This document shows, one piece after another, positions 9,777 to 21,119 of a DNA stretch of 64,000 bases; position 1 is the first letter of the stretch, and each line of letters starts with the position of its first letter. The stretch is taken from contig AP025062.1 of NCBI GenBank assembly GCA_036186865.1, positions 26,165,437-26,229,436 of the forward strand, in the 5' to 3' direction. Source of the stretch: Eustoma russellianum (Eukaryota > Streptophyta > Magnoliopsida > Gentianales > Gentianaceae). The notes beneath the pieces were generated by a model. That model saw only the letters and a list, made by a program, of their open reading frames with translations, was not told the DNA's origin and ran no database searches. The position numbers and the translations under genes were made by a program.

Positions 9777-10807
9777 CTAGGTGAACACGCTACAAACTCC
9801 TAATGCTGCAGTTAGGATGCTTAGTCTCTTAGAATCCAAATCCTTTATGAAAATATGTACTAGCTGGAGTTCTGTTCTAATTGGCATATGCATAATCACA
9901 CCTTCTTGGAATTTTTCTCTTACAATGTGGCAGTCAATCTCTATGTGTTTAGTTCTTTCATGAAAAACAGGATTTTCCACAATGTAAAAAAGCACTCCTA
10001 TTGTCATAAAACACCTCTACTGGTCCTGAGTGTGCCACCTGAAGATCCCTCAATAAATAGAGTATCCATTGAACCTCACAAGTTGCTGAGACAAGAGCTC
10101 TATATTCAGCTTCAAATGAAGACCTGGAAACTGTGGTCTGCTTCTTGCCCTTCCTGGATACTAATGCATCTCCAAGAAACATGCAATAGCTAGTCACTGA
10201 TATTCTGCTCTCGAGACATCCATCCCGATCTGAGTCTGAAAAGGTTGTCAATCTAAGTGACCCTTTTCTAGGGAAGAACAATCCATGTCCTGGGGTTCCC
10301 TTAAGATATCTCAACAGCCTTTGAGCCACACTACAATGCAACTGTGTAGAAGTATCCATGAATTGGCTTAACTGTTGCACAATATAGCTAATGTCAAGCC
10401 TAGTGATTGTTAAGTACAGCAGCTTACCAATCATCCTTCTATAGCTATACACATCCTTAAAGGATGGAGAGTCACCATGTGACAGTTTTAAGTTCTGCTC
10501 CATGGGGCTGCCAGCAGGTTTGGAGGTCAGGTGTCTAGTATCCTCTAGTAACTCAAGGGTGTATTTTCATTGACAGATCATCAGCCCCCTTAAGACCTGA
10601 CTACCTCTATGCCTAAAAATACCTTAACTCACACAAATCCTTAATCTTGAAGGCAGAATGAAGAATGGATTTGAGGTGATGAATGGCTGCCAAGGAGTCA
10701 CTAGTTACTACAATATCATCGACATTAACTAAAAGGACCAAGCAAGTGCCTCCTTCCTGTCTGGTAAACATGGATTGCAGCTGAGGACTGAGAGGTGTAG
10801 GAGTCAC
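9777..10807 (-). pseudogene. Copia A reverse transcriptase end and RNase H (broken)
   Basis: 10807-10613 carries the RT tail with LVNVDDIVVTSD, where the usual Y-V-D-D has become N-V-D-D, then FKIKDLCELRYF. 10503-9958 gives RMIGKLLYLTITRLDISY, VQQLSQFM, YLKGTPGHGLFF, then RNase H with FSDSDRDGCL and SFEAEYRAL. 10007-9777 gives NPVFHERTKHIEIDCH. Frame changes separate the three blocks and part of RT is deleted. Confidence 0.85.
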
Positions 10808-10839
10808 GAAAAGTCAAGAAGGAAGAAGGTGATTGGCTG

Positions 10840-11203
10840 AAACCACGTGATTGGGAGGCATCGGAGGAGAGCCTGTTGTACTAGTTTGTAATTGTTTGCA
10901 ACAGACTGAGCTAACGGGAGATATCAGGTGGGAGCTGGTTTAAACGTGTGAAATGACGAGATTGCCCTTATGTCAATAACTAGAGGGAGTTAGTTATCAG
11001 AATCATTCTTGTAATTTTACACCTTTTTCTTTTTGTTATATGATGCATTTCTGCAGCAGAATAGAAGTAATAAAAGAAGCAGTTTTCCATTGCGTTTCTT
11101 CATCCTCTGGAATCTCTCTCTCTTATTCTCTCCTTGTGATTCTTTTTCTTTTTTGGTCTAGAATTGAATTTTGTTTTCTTGAGGAACTGATTGAAATTTG
11201 CCG
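10840..11203 (+). repeat. 5' LTR of copia B
   Basis: Shares with 18128-18441 the blocks GTGATTGGGAGGCATCGGAG, GGGAGATATCAGGTGGGAG, CGAGATTGCCCTTATG and GCATTTCTGCAGCAGAA. The right end is set by the primer-binding site TGGTATCAGAGATC at 11204. The left end is approximate. Confidence 0.8.
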
Positions 11204-11287
11204 TGGTATCAGAGATCTAGATATTAGCAATTTGCATTTCTTAATTCGTAGTTTGATATGGCATCATCCTAAGTTACATTTGAATCC

Positions 11288-11455
11288 ATGGATCCTTACA
11301 AAGATTCACATTACATTCATCCTTCTGGTAGTCCCTCGCTTGTCCTTACTCAAAACCTCCTTACGTCACAAAATTATCATGGCTGGAGTAGAATCATTTG
11401 TCGTGAATTGGAGGCTAAGAACAAAGCTGGTTTCATTGATGGCACAGTGGTGAAA
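11288..11455 (+). pseudogene. Copia B gag, N-terminal piece
   Basis: Starts MDPYKDSHYIHPSGSPSLVL and continues with QNYHGWSRIICRELEAKNKA and GFIDGTVV, the conserved N-terminal gag block of plant copia elements. It stops at 11455 exactly where the solo LTR enters. Gag continues at 14054. Confidence 0.85.
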
Positions 11456-12207
11456 TGTAGCGCCCCAGCCTGATAATGGACATCGGTACCAGTGCATTCG
11501 CCGTAGTCTACTACAAGAACTACGAAGCGTCAAAGTAGATCAAGCACACGTCATCCATGACGTAAGATACATCTGCAGAAACATCGTAAAATTTAAAACT
11601 TCACTAACATCTACAGCGGAAATAAAATGTGTTTGATGAACTGCTTAACATATCCTCCAATACAACATAATAAACATCAGGTCTTTCAACTTAAAAGAGA
11701 ATGAACAGAAATCTGTCCACTTTAATGACCATCATCCCAATGAGCCCACTCGCCGCCGTCCTCTACAAAGATCATTTCGTACTCTGGCTCACCTGAAAAG
11801 AAGATGGAGTGTCTATTCTTAGCGAAAACATCGCTAGCAAGTAACCCGTCTATACACCTTACTGGACCACACGCGACGAGTCACCGGTGTATAAATCATT
11901 GCGCAAAATAAGGTGCTCGAACTAGCAAATAGCATCTTTAGAACAATTCGTCGAAACCAAATAAATCACATAAAAGATACGCGAAAACAAAACAAACATG
12001 TATCTAGTAAAACATACTACATAAACAGATCATTTGCGAATGTCAATGCTTGCATGTCAAGTCTTATGCTTCGTGACACATGATGCATGTAATCTTTTAA
12101 AACCACACATAAAAACCACACATATGCCATCTTTCGTAAACATGTCATGCGCGCCATTTCACAAAAAAACTTTTCATAGTTCTTCTTATCATATACTTCG
12201 CGTAGCA

Positions 12208-12412
12208 GAAATTTATACCCTGTGGGTGATCAATCCACAGCAAACAGAACTTTATACCCTTGCTAAAAGGTCCACGGCCCCATAATATAACTTCATACCC
12301 TGTGCTGATAGGTCCACGGCCCCATAACATACTTTATATCCTGCTGTTGATTCACAGATCATGCTTTTATACCCTGTTACCGCAGGCGTGACTTTTATAC
12401 CCTGCTATCAAC
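12208..12412. repeat. TTTATACCCTG-type short repeat zone in the solo LTR
   Basis: The core TATACCCTG or close variants recur about seven times (for example TTTATACCCTGTGGGTGATC, CTTTATACCCTTGC, CTTCATACCCTGTGCTGATA), with AGGTCCACGGCCCCATAA twice. Spacing is irregular (25-50 bp). Possibly a regulatory or recombinogenic zone. Confidence 0.75.
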
Positions 12413-12763
12413 CAGCAGCCATATTTTGTCTTTCGAAAACTTTAATCTTCTTTGCAAACATATGTTATTTTGCAAAACAAATCTCATGTTGAAATGCAAA
12501 GTGTTCATGTCATGATGCAAAAATGTTCATGTAACATCTTATCAAACATGTAAACATACACACTTACCTTACATATCAAGTACAAGACCCTGAATCTCAG
12601 ACACACCACGCTCGTACTTTCTCAGGTTCTTTCGTATTACAAATTCACTTCGGATCCATTCTTAACCTCACTCATTCACACTTAACATTTACAACTCAAG
12701 AACACCTCAAATACCCTTGTATTTTATGAGCAAAGGGGAGTCTAAAGGTATCTCACTTACATG

Positions 12764-13108
12764 GAGCGCTTAATGTGTCAAAAGGGACTTCCAGTACACT
12801 TGGAACGCCTTCATGAGGCGCCTAATGTGACATGAAGCGCCTATACTAGGCGTTCGAAGTGTTCTGCAATGTGCTGGTATACATCGAACACCTACATGAA
12901 GCGCTTCAAGTGACATCGAACACCTTCTGATATGTTCGAAGTATTCTAGAATGTGCTGTGACACATCGAACGCCTACATAAAGCGCCTTATGTGACATGA
13001 ATCGCCGTATAAGGTGTTCGAAGTGTTCTGGAATGTACTGGGACACATTGAACGCCTACTTTAGGCGCCTAATGTGACATTGAGCGCCTAAAGTAGGTGT
13101 TCGAAGTG
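12764..13108. repeat. 82 bp tandem array of palindromes in the solo LTR
   Basis: TTCGAAGT(G/A) starts at 12853, 12935, 13017 and 13100, spacings of 82, 82 and 83 bp, with a partial earlier unit from about 12764. Each unit has an inverted pair of the GCGCCTA...TAGGCGC kind. In the last unit GCCTACTTTAGGCGCC and GAGCGCCTAAAGTAGG are reverse complements. AATGTGACAT separates the arms. Confidence 0.85.
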
Positions 13109-14053
13109 TACTGACGACTTCCAAAACTGAAAATTTCTGCAGTAACTTCCCTCCATCTTCCTCCTTCACTCCTTTCATCTTAACACCTAAAAGTCAACAT
13201 TATTACTTGAATCCATCATGCACAACACCCAACAACACAGTTTAATCCTTACATCTATCAGTTTGCATCAACCTTAAGCCTTCTAATATTCATATATCCG
13301 GATGTATCATCAATCTTCTACCCCATGCCCAACTTGCTTCACACATCATCTAAACCTTCAAATCTTCCTCAACTCATCTCAAATCATCTAAGGCAACCTT
13401 TAGACAATATGACAATTATCACAAAACAACATTTACAATAAAGATGACACTTTCAGGGCATGTTTATGAACAATTAAGCACAACATAGATACTTTCAGGT
13501 CTAGGCCCAAAGAACATGACTTTAATCAACCAAACAACAACAAATACGTATAGTAGTGCATGTAACGTAAACAAATCAAGATTACTAATGTGTGATACGA
13601 ATTTTCTCTTTATAAGAACTTAGGGTCTGTTGTATCAAAATTTGCGTAAAGCGTATAGAAAGATTACTTGCCTTGGAATCAAGATAAGCTTACGAGTGTA
13701 TGGTAGAATTTCGGGACAGATTGGACCTAGGTTAGCCTTCTTCTTCTTCCTTTCTTCTTCTTCCTCTCCTTCTTCTCACAGGCGGTTCCTTCCTCTCTTT
13801 TTGTGTTGTAACCCACTGCCCCCTCTCTTTTGGGAAGTTATACTAAATGTGTAACTCCTCCATCATTAAGTAAGGAGGGCATTTTTGGTAATTTGCCTAA
13901 TTCTCTTAATTCTCATTTTTAACCCCTTTCTTTTCTTCTTCTATATTTTATTTGACTAAGCTTCATAAATCTATACAACTAATTAAATTGTATTCAAAGT
14001 TGTTTTCTAATTATTTAATATTGGACGCGGAACTTACGGGGTATGACATGAAA

Positions 14054-14860
14054 CCTCCTGAAGGCAATTGTAGATATGCCATATGAGATCAAGACAAACA
14101 ATATGGTCGCTTCTTGGATCACAAATTTAGTAAGTTCCTCTATTGCTCAAAGTATTATGTGGATTGACAATGCTACAGAAATATGGAAGGATTTGAAACA
14201 TGGATATGGTAATGCTGATGCATTTAGAATGTCAGACTTACAGGAGGAATTTTATATGATTAACAAGGAAATTCAGTTGTAACTGAATATTATACGAATT
14301 TGAAGGTGTTTTGGGAAGAATTGACAGTGTTATAGGCTATTCCATTATCCACGTGTAGAAGGTGTACTTGCAATATCACTAATCAGGCTACAAAATTTGT
14401 GGAAGACGATTTTGTTATCAAATTCTTGAAGGAATTATGAGATGAATTTGAGACTGTCAAATCTCAAATCCTGCTTATTAGTCCCTTACCTGATATTAAC
14501 ACTGCGTTTGCTATGGTAGTTAAGTTTGAAAGAAAAGTCTTATACTCAAATAAATAGATATCTTTTCTGAATAATCCTTCTGTGGTGCTAAATATGGGAA
14601 ACGAGACTACAACGTTTGTAGGACAAGTCTCTGGTTCTCTTGGACCACCAGGACCCAGACAAGGATTCAAGTCACAAAATAACTATAGGAGAGAAGGGCT
14701 TTACATGTCAAGGCTTGGACAGGGTGGTGTCAAGAAGCCTGTATGCAATTATTGTGGGTTGCTAGGACATACAGAGCAAAAATGTTACAGAAAGCATGGT
14801 CACCCCCTGGATACAATCCCAAAGCACAGATCAATTGTGTGAGTCATGATGGTAACTCAC
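14054..14860 (+). pseudogene. Copia B gag, C-terminal piece with zinc knuckle
   Basis: 14076-14280 reads NNMVASWITNLVSSSIAQSI and IWKDLKHGYGNADAFRMSDL, the gag core. 14582-14842 contains CNYCGLLGHTEQKCYRKHGH, a CCHC nucleic-acid-binding knuckle. Several stops and frame changes lie between (for example at about 14281 and 14332). Confidence 0.82.
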
Positions 14861-15060
14861 AATACAATTACAATCTTCAACAAGATGAGACAGGTTCTGA
14901 TGATCATATATCACAGCAGCCATCTGAACACCCTCAAACACCCAGTAAGTTTACTCAGGAGCAATGTATGCAGGTGATGACTATGTTGAGAGAGTATCTG
15001 CAAAAGAAACGCAAGGAGTGATTAGGCTCAGATGACAAGAATGAGAGCCAGCATGCTGTC

Positions 15061-15460
15061 ATGTCATCAAAACAACTAACTGCCCATGGTAAGAAAGCAG
15101 GTAAAGTGTCATCTAGAAACCAAGACCTATGGATTTTGGATTTAGGTGCCACTGACCACATTTGTTGTTCCTTAAGTCTCTTTGATTCTTGTTATCCTAT
15201 TGATTCTCTGAAAGTCAAATTGCCTAATAGTCAGTTTGTTGAAGTCACACACATGGGGGCAGTCACTGTAAACTATAATCTGACACTTAATGATGTCCTC
15301 TATATTCCATCCTTCTGCTTTAGCTTGATATCTCTCAGCAAGCTTACCAGAAAGAATCATGTCCATGACCTACTCCATTCTAACTATTGTATGCTATATG
15401 AACAGATGAATATGAAGATGATTTGTTTAGCTGAGGTGAGTCAAGGTCTATAAAAATTCC
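15061..15460 (+). pseudogene. Copia B protease region
   Basis: Contains LWILDLGATDHICCSLSLFD. Copia aspartic proteases have D-S-G-A-T-D-H here and this copy has Leu for Ser next to the catalytic Asp. It continues with VKLPNSQFVEVTHMG and LNDVLYIPSFCFSLISLSKL to a stop at about 15452. Confidence 0.82.
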
Positions 15461-15544
15461 ATGGCTCACTAAAGCACCTTGAACCAAAACATGATCAGAC
15501 CTCACACTTTTCTTTCCAAGCAGCTCTACAATCTCAAGCGTCAA

Positions 15545-16400
15545 TTTGGCATTCAAGGCTTGGACACTTATCTTTACCAAGAATGAGAGAGGTCTGCAAG
15601 TTGGATCCCCTAGTTATATTTTCTAATAATTCCAGCCCTTGTTGTATATGTCCTCTTGCTAGACAAAAGAGAAAACCTTTTCTGTTTCTGCTTCTTCTAC
15701 TGTAACCCCATTCTCTTTAATTCATGTGGATATTTGGGTACCTAATAAACATCCTACTTGTATCAGCAACACTACTTTCTTACTGTTGTGGATGATTATA
15801 GTAGATATACTTGGGTTTATTTGCTGAAAAATAAATCTGAAGTTTGGGGTATCCTGCAAAGTTTCTACACCTTTGTCTTTGTACACTTTGATCAAAAGAT
15901 AAAAACCATTCATTCTGATAATGGCCTGGAATTTCAAATGAATTCATTCTATGCTGAAAAGGGCATAATTCATCAAACTAGTTCCATTCACACACCACAA
16001 CAAAATGGATTAGTTGAATAGAAACACATATTGAATGTAGCTAGAGGCCTTAATTTCCAAAGCCCCATACCAATCCAATTTTGGAGATTCTGCATCCAAC
16101 ACACTGCATATCTAATAAATTTGCTTCCTTCTCCAATTCTTGCTAATAAAACACCATATCAGATATTGTATAACAAGATTCCGTCCTATCAACATCTTAA
16201 AATTTGGATGTCTGGCATTTGCTGTTAACAATCAGCCTAACCAAGGCAAATTTCCCATAATTCAAGAAAATGCATCTTCCTTAGAATATCACATAGAACA
16301 AAAGGATACGTCACAAAAGATGTTTTCATATTCAGAGATGTTGATTTCCATGAACAAACCTTTCCTTACTCATCTACAACCATTAGTGACAGTTCATTAA
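15545..16400 (+). pseudogene. Copia B GAG-pre-integrase and integrase core (broken)
   Basis: IWHSRLGHLSLPRMREVCKL at about 15545 starts the HHCC zinc-binding region. Then come LIHVDIW, DDYSRYTWVYLLKNKSEVW, HSDNGLEFQMNSF and HQTSSIHTPQQNGLVE, the last ending in a TAG stop at 16019. 16031-16228 gives NVARGLNFQSPIPIQFWRF and YLINLLPSPILANKTPYQIL. The D,D,E residues are mostly readable, but frameshifts prevent function. Confidence 0.83.
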
Positions 16401-16850
16401 AAAAAATCTGGAAACCTTCCAGTATCTACATCACATATGCAACTTATCACTGATCTATTCCCAAATGTTACCGAATCTTCTCCCTCGCTTTACCCAATGA
16501 TCTACATATATGAATATTCCACCTATTCCGTCAGCAACATCTTCTCCAACCTCAGCTTCTTCTCCTGCTCCTGATACATCCAGTCAATCCCTTACTTCTG
16601 CTAGTCCTCCAGTAACTCCTATCCCTATTACCTCCCTAGACATCTGCCTTCCTAATCTTTCACACAACAAGCTTCTCAGACACATACAACCTCCATCCTA
16701 CTTACAAGAGTATTAATGTAATCAGTCTCAACTAGCCTCTTCCCTTAATCTCCCTACCAGTGTGTCCACCCCATATACTTTTGACAAATTCTTTTCTATG
16801 GATTCATTGACACATAAATACAAAGCACATGTCTTAACTATTAGTATTCA
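16400..16850 (+). pseudogene. Copia B integrase-RT linker
   Basis: Low-complexity Ser/Pro/Thr-rich coding (SATSSPTSASSPAPDTSSQS) with stops. This is the usual variable linker between integrase and RT in copia pol. Confidence 0.65.
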
Positions 16851-16859
16851 CACGAAACC

Positions 16860-18125
16860 TACTAATTATCTAGAGGCATCTAGTTCTGCAGCTTGGCAAG
16901 CAGCTATGAAAGCAGAGTTGGCAGCTCTTGAAGCGAATCATACTTGGAGACTAGTGCCTCTACCCTCTGGTAAGAAACCTATTGGCGGTAAGTGGGTATA
17001 AAAAGTTAAATATCATGCAGATGGGACTGTGGAGCGTTACAAAGCTAGGTTGGTAGTTAAGGGGTAAACAATATAGAATTAACTATCAAGAAACATTTTC
17101 TCCTGTAGCCAAGATGTCTATAGTCAGGTTTATTCTAACAATGGCAGCAAGCAGAGGATGGAGTTTGCAACAATTAGATGTTAATAATGCCTTTCTACAT
17201 GGTGATTTACATGATGCCACCACCTGGTTTGGCTATACCTCAGGCTGACCTAGTCTGTAAACTTGAGAAGTCTCTCTATGGGCTCAAGCAAGCCAGTAGA
17301 GAATGGAACGGTAAGCTAACCACTTGCCTATTGTCACTTGGCTTTACTCAGTCCAGAAATGACTACACTTTATTGTTCAAACAAACTTCTGATTCCTTTT
17401 TGCTAGCATTAGTATATGTAGATGACATTATCTTGGTCTCTTCCTCACTGACATCTATACAGCTTCTCAAGTCTCAGCTCCACACTACATTCAAGATTAA
17501 AGATCTTGGTAATCTTAGGTACTTCTTAGGAATAGAAGTAGCCAGGTCATATGGGGCTTGTGTTGAATCAAAGGAAGTATGCCTTAGTGTTACTGGAGCA
17601 CACTGGTTATTTGGGAGCCAAGCCTGCCAAGACCCCTGTGGAGGCTAATCTAAAGATTACTCATGATGATTCACCTTCACTGGCTTAGAGCTCTACTTAC
17701 AGAAGCCTAATAGGAAAGTTAATATATCCCATAATCACAAGGCAAGACATTGCTTTTTCAGTAGAGCAACTTAGTCAATTTCTTGATTGTCCAACAGAAA
17801 AACATCTTAAGGCTGCTCATAGGTTGCTTAGATACATCAAAGGAACAGTAGGCCAGGGACTTTTCTACCATTGCAACACTCAATTGCAATTGAGGATATT
17901 TGTGGATTTTGACTGGACAGGATGCACTGAGACAAGGAGAAGTGTGAAGGGTTCTGTGTTTTCTTGGGAGAGGCTTTAATATTCTAGAAGGCCAAGAAAC
18001 AGACCACCGTATCAAAATCCTTAGCAGAAGCTGAGTATAGAGCGCTAGAAACCTTGGCGTGTGAAGTGCAATGGTTATTATATTTGTCTCAGGACTTACA
18101 GCTTGGAAAACAAGAGCCAATAGTA
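16860..18125 (+). pseudogene. Copia B reverse transcriptase and RNase H (broken, 3'-truncated)
   Basis: RT starts SAAWQAAMKAELAALEANHT and goes through KKPIGGKWV (stop at 16999), FSPVAKMSIVR, LDVNNAFLHGDL, KSLYGLKQASREWN and the catalytic YVDDIILVSS (about 17412-17440) to DLGNLRYFLGIEVA. RNase H remnants are ARQDIAFSVEQLSQFLDCP, YIKGTVGQGLF and AEAEYRALETLACEVQWLLY. The end of RNase H is deleted at about 18126, where the LTR begins. Confidence 0.85.
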
Positions 18126-18127
18126 TG

Positions 18128-18441
18128 GTTTAAACCATGTGATTGGGATGCATCGGAGGAGAGCCTGGTGCAGCAGTTTGTAACTGCCTGCAACAGACTG
18201 AGCTAGCGGGAGATATCAGGTGGGAGATGGTTTAAACGTGTGAAATGACGAGATTGCCCTTATGTTAATAACTAAAGGGAGTTAGTTATCAGGGTCATTC
18301 TTGTAATTTTACACCTTTTTTCTTTCATTATATGCTGCATTTCTGCAGCAGAACAGAAGTAATGAAGGAAGCAGTTTTCCATTACGTTCCTTCATCCTCT
18401 GGAATCTCTCTCTTATTTCTTGAGGAATGGATTGGAATTTG
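18128..18441 (+). repeat. 3' LTR of copia B (shortened)
   Basis: Homologous to 10840-11203 but lacks about 55 bp near its end (the segment after TCTCTCTCTTATT in the 5' copy). It joins RNase H sequence on the left and L1 endonuclease sequence on the right at about 18441. Confidence 0.8.
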
Positions 18442-19334
18442 TTAGAATTTATTGGGGACTTTAACGAAGTCATGTCACAAGGGAATAAGTAAGGCGGCAG
18501 AAAGTTTGTGAGTAACAGTGGATTTGGCATAGTGGTGGAGAGGTGTGAATTGATAGATTTCCCTATTCAGGACCATATTTCATATGGACAAATGGAAGAC
18601 CAACAGCTAGGAGCATTTTCGAACGCATTGACTTCGCTTTTTTGCAACAACCGGTGGAACACTAAGTTCCCACCGGCCCATCTACATCATTTGCCTAGAA
18701 CAAGCTCTGATTACAATTCATTGTTGTTACAAACACAGCCTGATGAGCATTAATTGCGTGGAGAGAGAACCTTCAAGTTTCAATTCTGTTGGACGGAGCA
18801 TGCAAATTTTAAGGAGTTCTTGAAGGATGGGTGGCAAGACGATGGTTGGGATTTATCGGAAAAATTAATGTAGTGGAGCAAAAATGTGTTTGGGAGCATG
18901 GTCGGCATGAAGAAGCGTTGTTTGGCGAGACTAGCTGGCATCAAAAAGGTCATGCACGATCGTCCATCAACATATTTATTCAATCTAGAGCAAAAAATCA
19001 ATGAAGAACTTATGGAAATCTTACGACAGGAAGAAAAATACTGGTTCCAAATATCCCATCTTAAGTGGATAACAAAGTGCGAGATGAATACTTATTTTCA
19101 TGCATCAGTTATCCGCCAATGGAGGAGCTAGGTTAGCCGCTTGCAAAACTCAGCTGCAGTGTGGGTCAAAAGTCAGGAGGGCCAAAAGCATTTGATGTTT
19201 GACTTCTATAAAAATTTGTACAAGGATGATTGTTGTGATGTGGAGATTACTTGTGACTTTTCTTTCCCCCAGCTAAATGATCTGGATAAACAAATGTTAA
19301 ATCGAATGATGACAGATAAAGAGGTTTTCAATGC
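18442..19334 (+). pseudogene. L1 LINE ORF2, endonuclease end and linker
   Basis: Begins LLEFIGDFNEVMSQGNK, the conserved G-D-F-N-E block of plant L1 endonuclease. It continues with FVSNSGFGIVVERCELIDFP, a frame-changed stretch, FKFQFCWTEHANFKEFL, FGSMVGMKKRCLARLAGI, QEEKYWFQISHLKWI and LMFDFYKNLYKDD. It reaches EVFNAVE at 19334, where copia C enters. Stops at about 18490, 18751, 18870 and 19129 mark decay. The missing N-terminal half of the endonuclease was lost where A and B sit. Confidence 0.85.
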
Positions 19335-19610
19335 TGTTGAAGATAGCTGCAAACAGAGGTGAAGGACACACTCCTGATCCCAAGTGTGATCCATGTCAGG
19401 CAACACGTGAATCGTTCGATTAAAGCACAAATCATCGATTAAGAAGCTTAGGTGTCAAATAAGCGAGCAGTGGATAGCTAGGGAGTGTTTATGGAAGTGC
19501 ACGTGTGATTTATAGAGAGAGTGCGTAACTGTTTCATGGAAGGAAGAAGACGCAGCTGGAGAAGAAGGAAGAAGTAGTAGCATGAAAATACCATTTTGCC
19601 CATTTCAGTT
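19335..19610 (+). repeat. 5' LTR of copia C, truncated
   Basis: Matches 21120-21400 of the 3' LTR (TGTTGAAGATAG, CAAACAGAGGTGAAGG, CAGCTGGAGAAGAAGGAAG). It ends at about CCATTTCAGTT, where RT coding begins. Confidence 0.85.
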
Positions 19611-21085
19611 CTTCTGCCTGGCAGAAAGCAATGAGTAATGAACTTGCAACTCTATAAGAAAATAACACTTGGAGTATTGTACCCCTGCTAGCAGATAAGA
19701 CTCCCTTTGGATGCAAATGGGTTTACAAAGTAAAATTAAAACCAGATGGTGAGGTGGAAAGGTATAAGGCCAGGCTGGTAGCAAAGGGGTATACTCAGTA
19801 ATATAGTGTAGATTATCAAGACACTTTTTCACCTGTAGCAAAGATGACCACGGTGTGAGTGATACTGTGTCTAACTGCACACAATAGTTGGTATATACAT
19901 TAGTTGGATGTAAATAATGCGTTTCTTCATGGTGATTGGACGCTTATATGACACCATCACTTGGAATAAGATTGCCTCAGCCAGGTTTAGTATGCAAGCT
20001 ATAGAAATCCCTTTATGGGCTTAAACAAGCCAGTAGAGAATGGAATGACACTCTCATAAAGTTCTTGATCAGCCAGGGATTTGTACAGTCTAAGTGTGAT
20101 TAAACTTTATTTCTAAAGCATATTGGTACCTCACTGTTGTGTTTACTTATATATGTTGATGACATCATTGTCACTTGTGATAATGAGGGGGCCATTCATG
20201 ACATAAAACAGGCATTGCACCAGGAGTTTAAGATTAAACACTTAGGCAGTCTCAGATTTTTTTTCTTGGGATAAAAGTAGCTCAATCAAAGAAAGGAATA
20301 TACATTAATCAAAAGAAGTATACGGTAGAACTATTAGATCAGACTGGCTTTATGGATGCCAAGCCTGTTAAGAGTCCTATGGAGTGCTGTGCTAAATTGA
20401 GCAAGGATGATTCAACACTATTGCCAGATATCACTTAGTATAGGAGATTGGTTGGGAAACTTATATACCTTACTATAACCAGGCCAGACATAGCATTTTC
20501 TGCTTAATAGCTAAGCCAGTTTTTGGATTATCCAACAGAGAATCATTTAAGGGCTGCACATAGAGTGCTGAGATATGTAAAGGGAACCATTGGGCAAGGA
20601 CTGATGTTTCTCTGAAGTGACAAGCTCAAACTAAAAGCATTTGTTGATGCAGATTTGGGAGGATGTAGTGATACCAGGAGGTCTATCACAGGCTATGTGG
20701 TGTTTTTGGGTAATGCCTTGAATTCTTTGAAGGCCAAAAAACATACCACTGTCAAGATCCTCAGCTGAGGCTGAGTACAAGGCAATGACATTGGTGCCTT
20801 GTGAAATTCAGTGGTTATTGTTTCTATTGAAGGATTTGGGGATTGGTGATCAAACACCCGTTGAAGTGTTTTGTGACTGTAAAGGTGCAATATACATTGC
20901 TGAGAATCCTTTATTTCATGAGAGAACGAAGCATATTGAGATTGATTGCCATGTGGTGAGGAATAAGGTGCAAGAAGAAGTGCTAAAGTTAATGGCAGTC
21001 AAGACGGTGTTTTAATTAGCAGACTTGTTTACAAAGGCGCTTGATACACGAAGATTTGATTAGTTATCAGTAGCATTAGGATTAC
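19611..21085 (+). pseudogene. Copia C reverse transcriptase and RNase H (many breaks)
   Basis: Fragments in several frames: RT FGCKWVYKVKLKPDGEVERY, FSPVAKMTT, LDVNNAFLHGD, GLKQASREWN, YVDDIIVTCD (about 20152). Then RNase H GQGLMF and PCEIQWLLFLLKDLGIGDQT, with VEVFCDCKGAIYIAENPLFH and ERTKHIEIDCHVV. More than ten stops or frameshifts. RNase H acidic residues are partly retained. Confidence 0.82.
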
Positions 21086-21119
21086 AGAATTTATATGCCA
21101 AACATGGCTTGAATGAGGG

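Larger units (their letters stand above)
9208..10830 (-). mobile_element. Copia retrotransposon A, 3' part only
   Basis: On the minus strand this reads reverse transcriptase, RNase H, polypurine tract, then one LTR. The 5' half (gag, protease, integrase, other LTR) is missing. The right side abuts the LTR of copia B at about 10835. It sits inside the L1. The L1 sequence between ORF1 and mid-endonuclease is also missing, so the truncation of A and loss of L1 sequence probably came from one deletion or several. RT and RNase H are frameshifted. Confidence 0.85.
11456..14048 (-). mobile_element. Solo LTR of a Ty3/gypsy-like element with 5 bp target duplication
   Basis: The 2,593 bp unit begins TGTAGCGCCCC and ends GGGGTATGACA. 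TGAAA at 11451-11455 is repeated at 14049-14053, and gag of copia B is continuous across it. The terminus TGTAGCGCCCC and the next ~100 bases resemble the LTR end of element E (28589), which runs on minus, so I read this LTR as minus. No internal region is present, consistent with LTR-LTR recombination that left a solo LTR. It encodes no protein. It contains a CCCTG-rich repeat zone and an 82 bp palindromic array. Confidence 0.85.
10840..18441 (+). mobile_element. Copia retrotransposon B (degenerate), carrying a nested solo LTR
   Basis: Plus-strand order: 5' LTR, iMet primer site at 11204 (TGGTATCAGAGATC), gag, protease, integrase, RT, RNase H, 3' LTR. A 2.6 kb LTR-only insertion splits gag at 11456-14048. 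The RNase H end and the polypurine tract are deleted, so the 3' LTR directly follows GKQEPIVWF at about 18126. Protein motifs resemble copia F (HPSDSPSLVL-type gag start), so B and F are probably one lineage. No target duplication is found, which fits the deletions on both sides. Confidence 0.85.
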
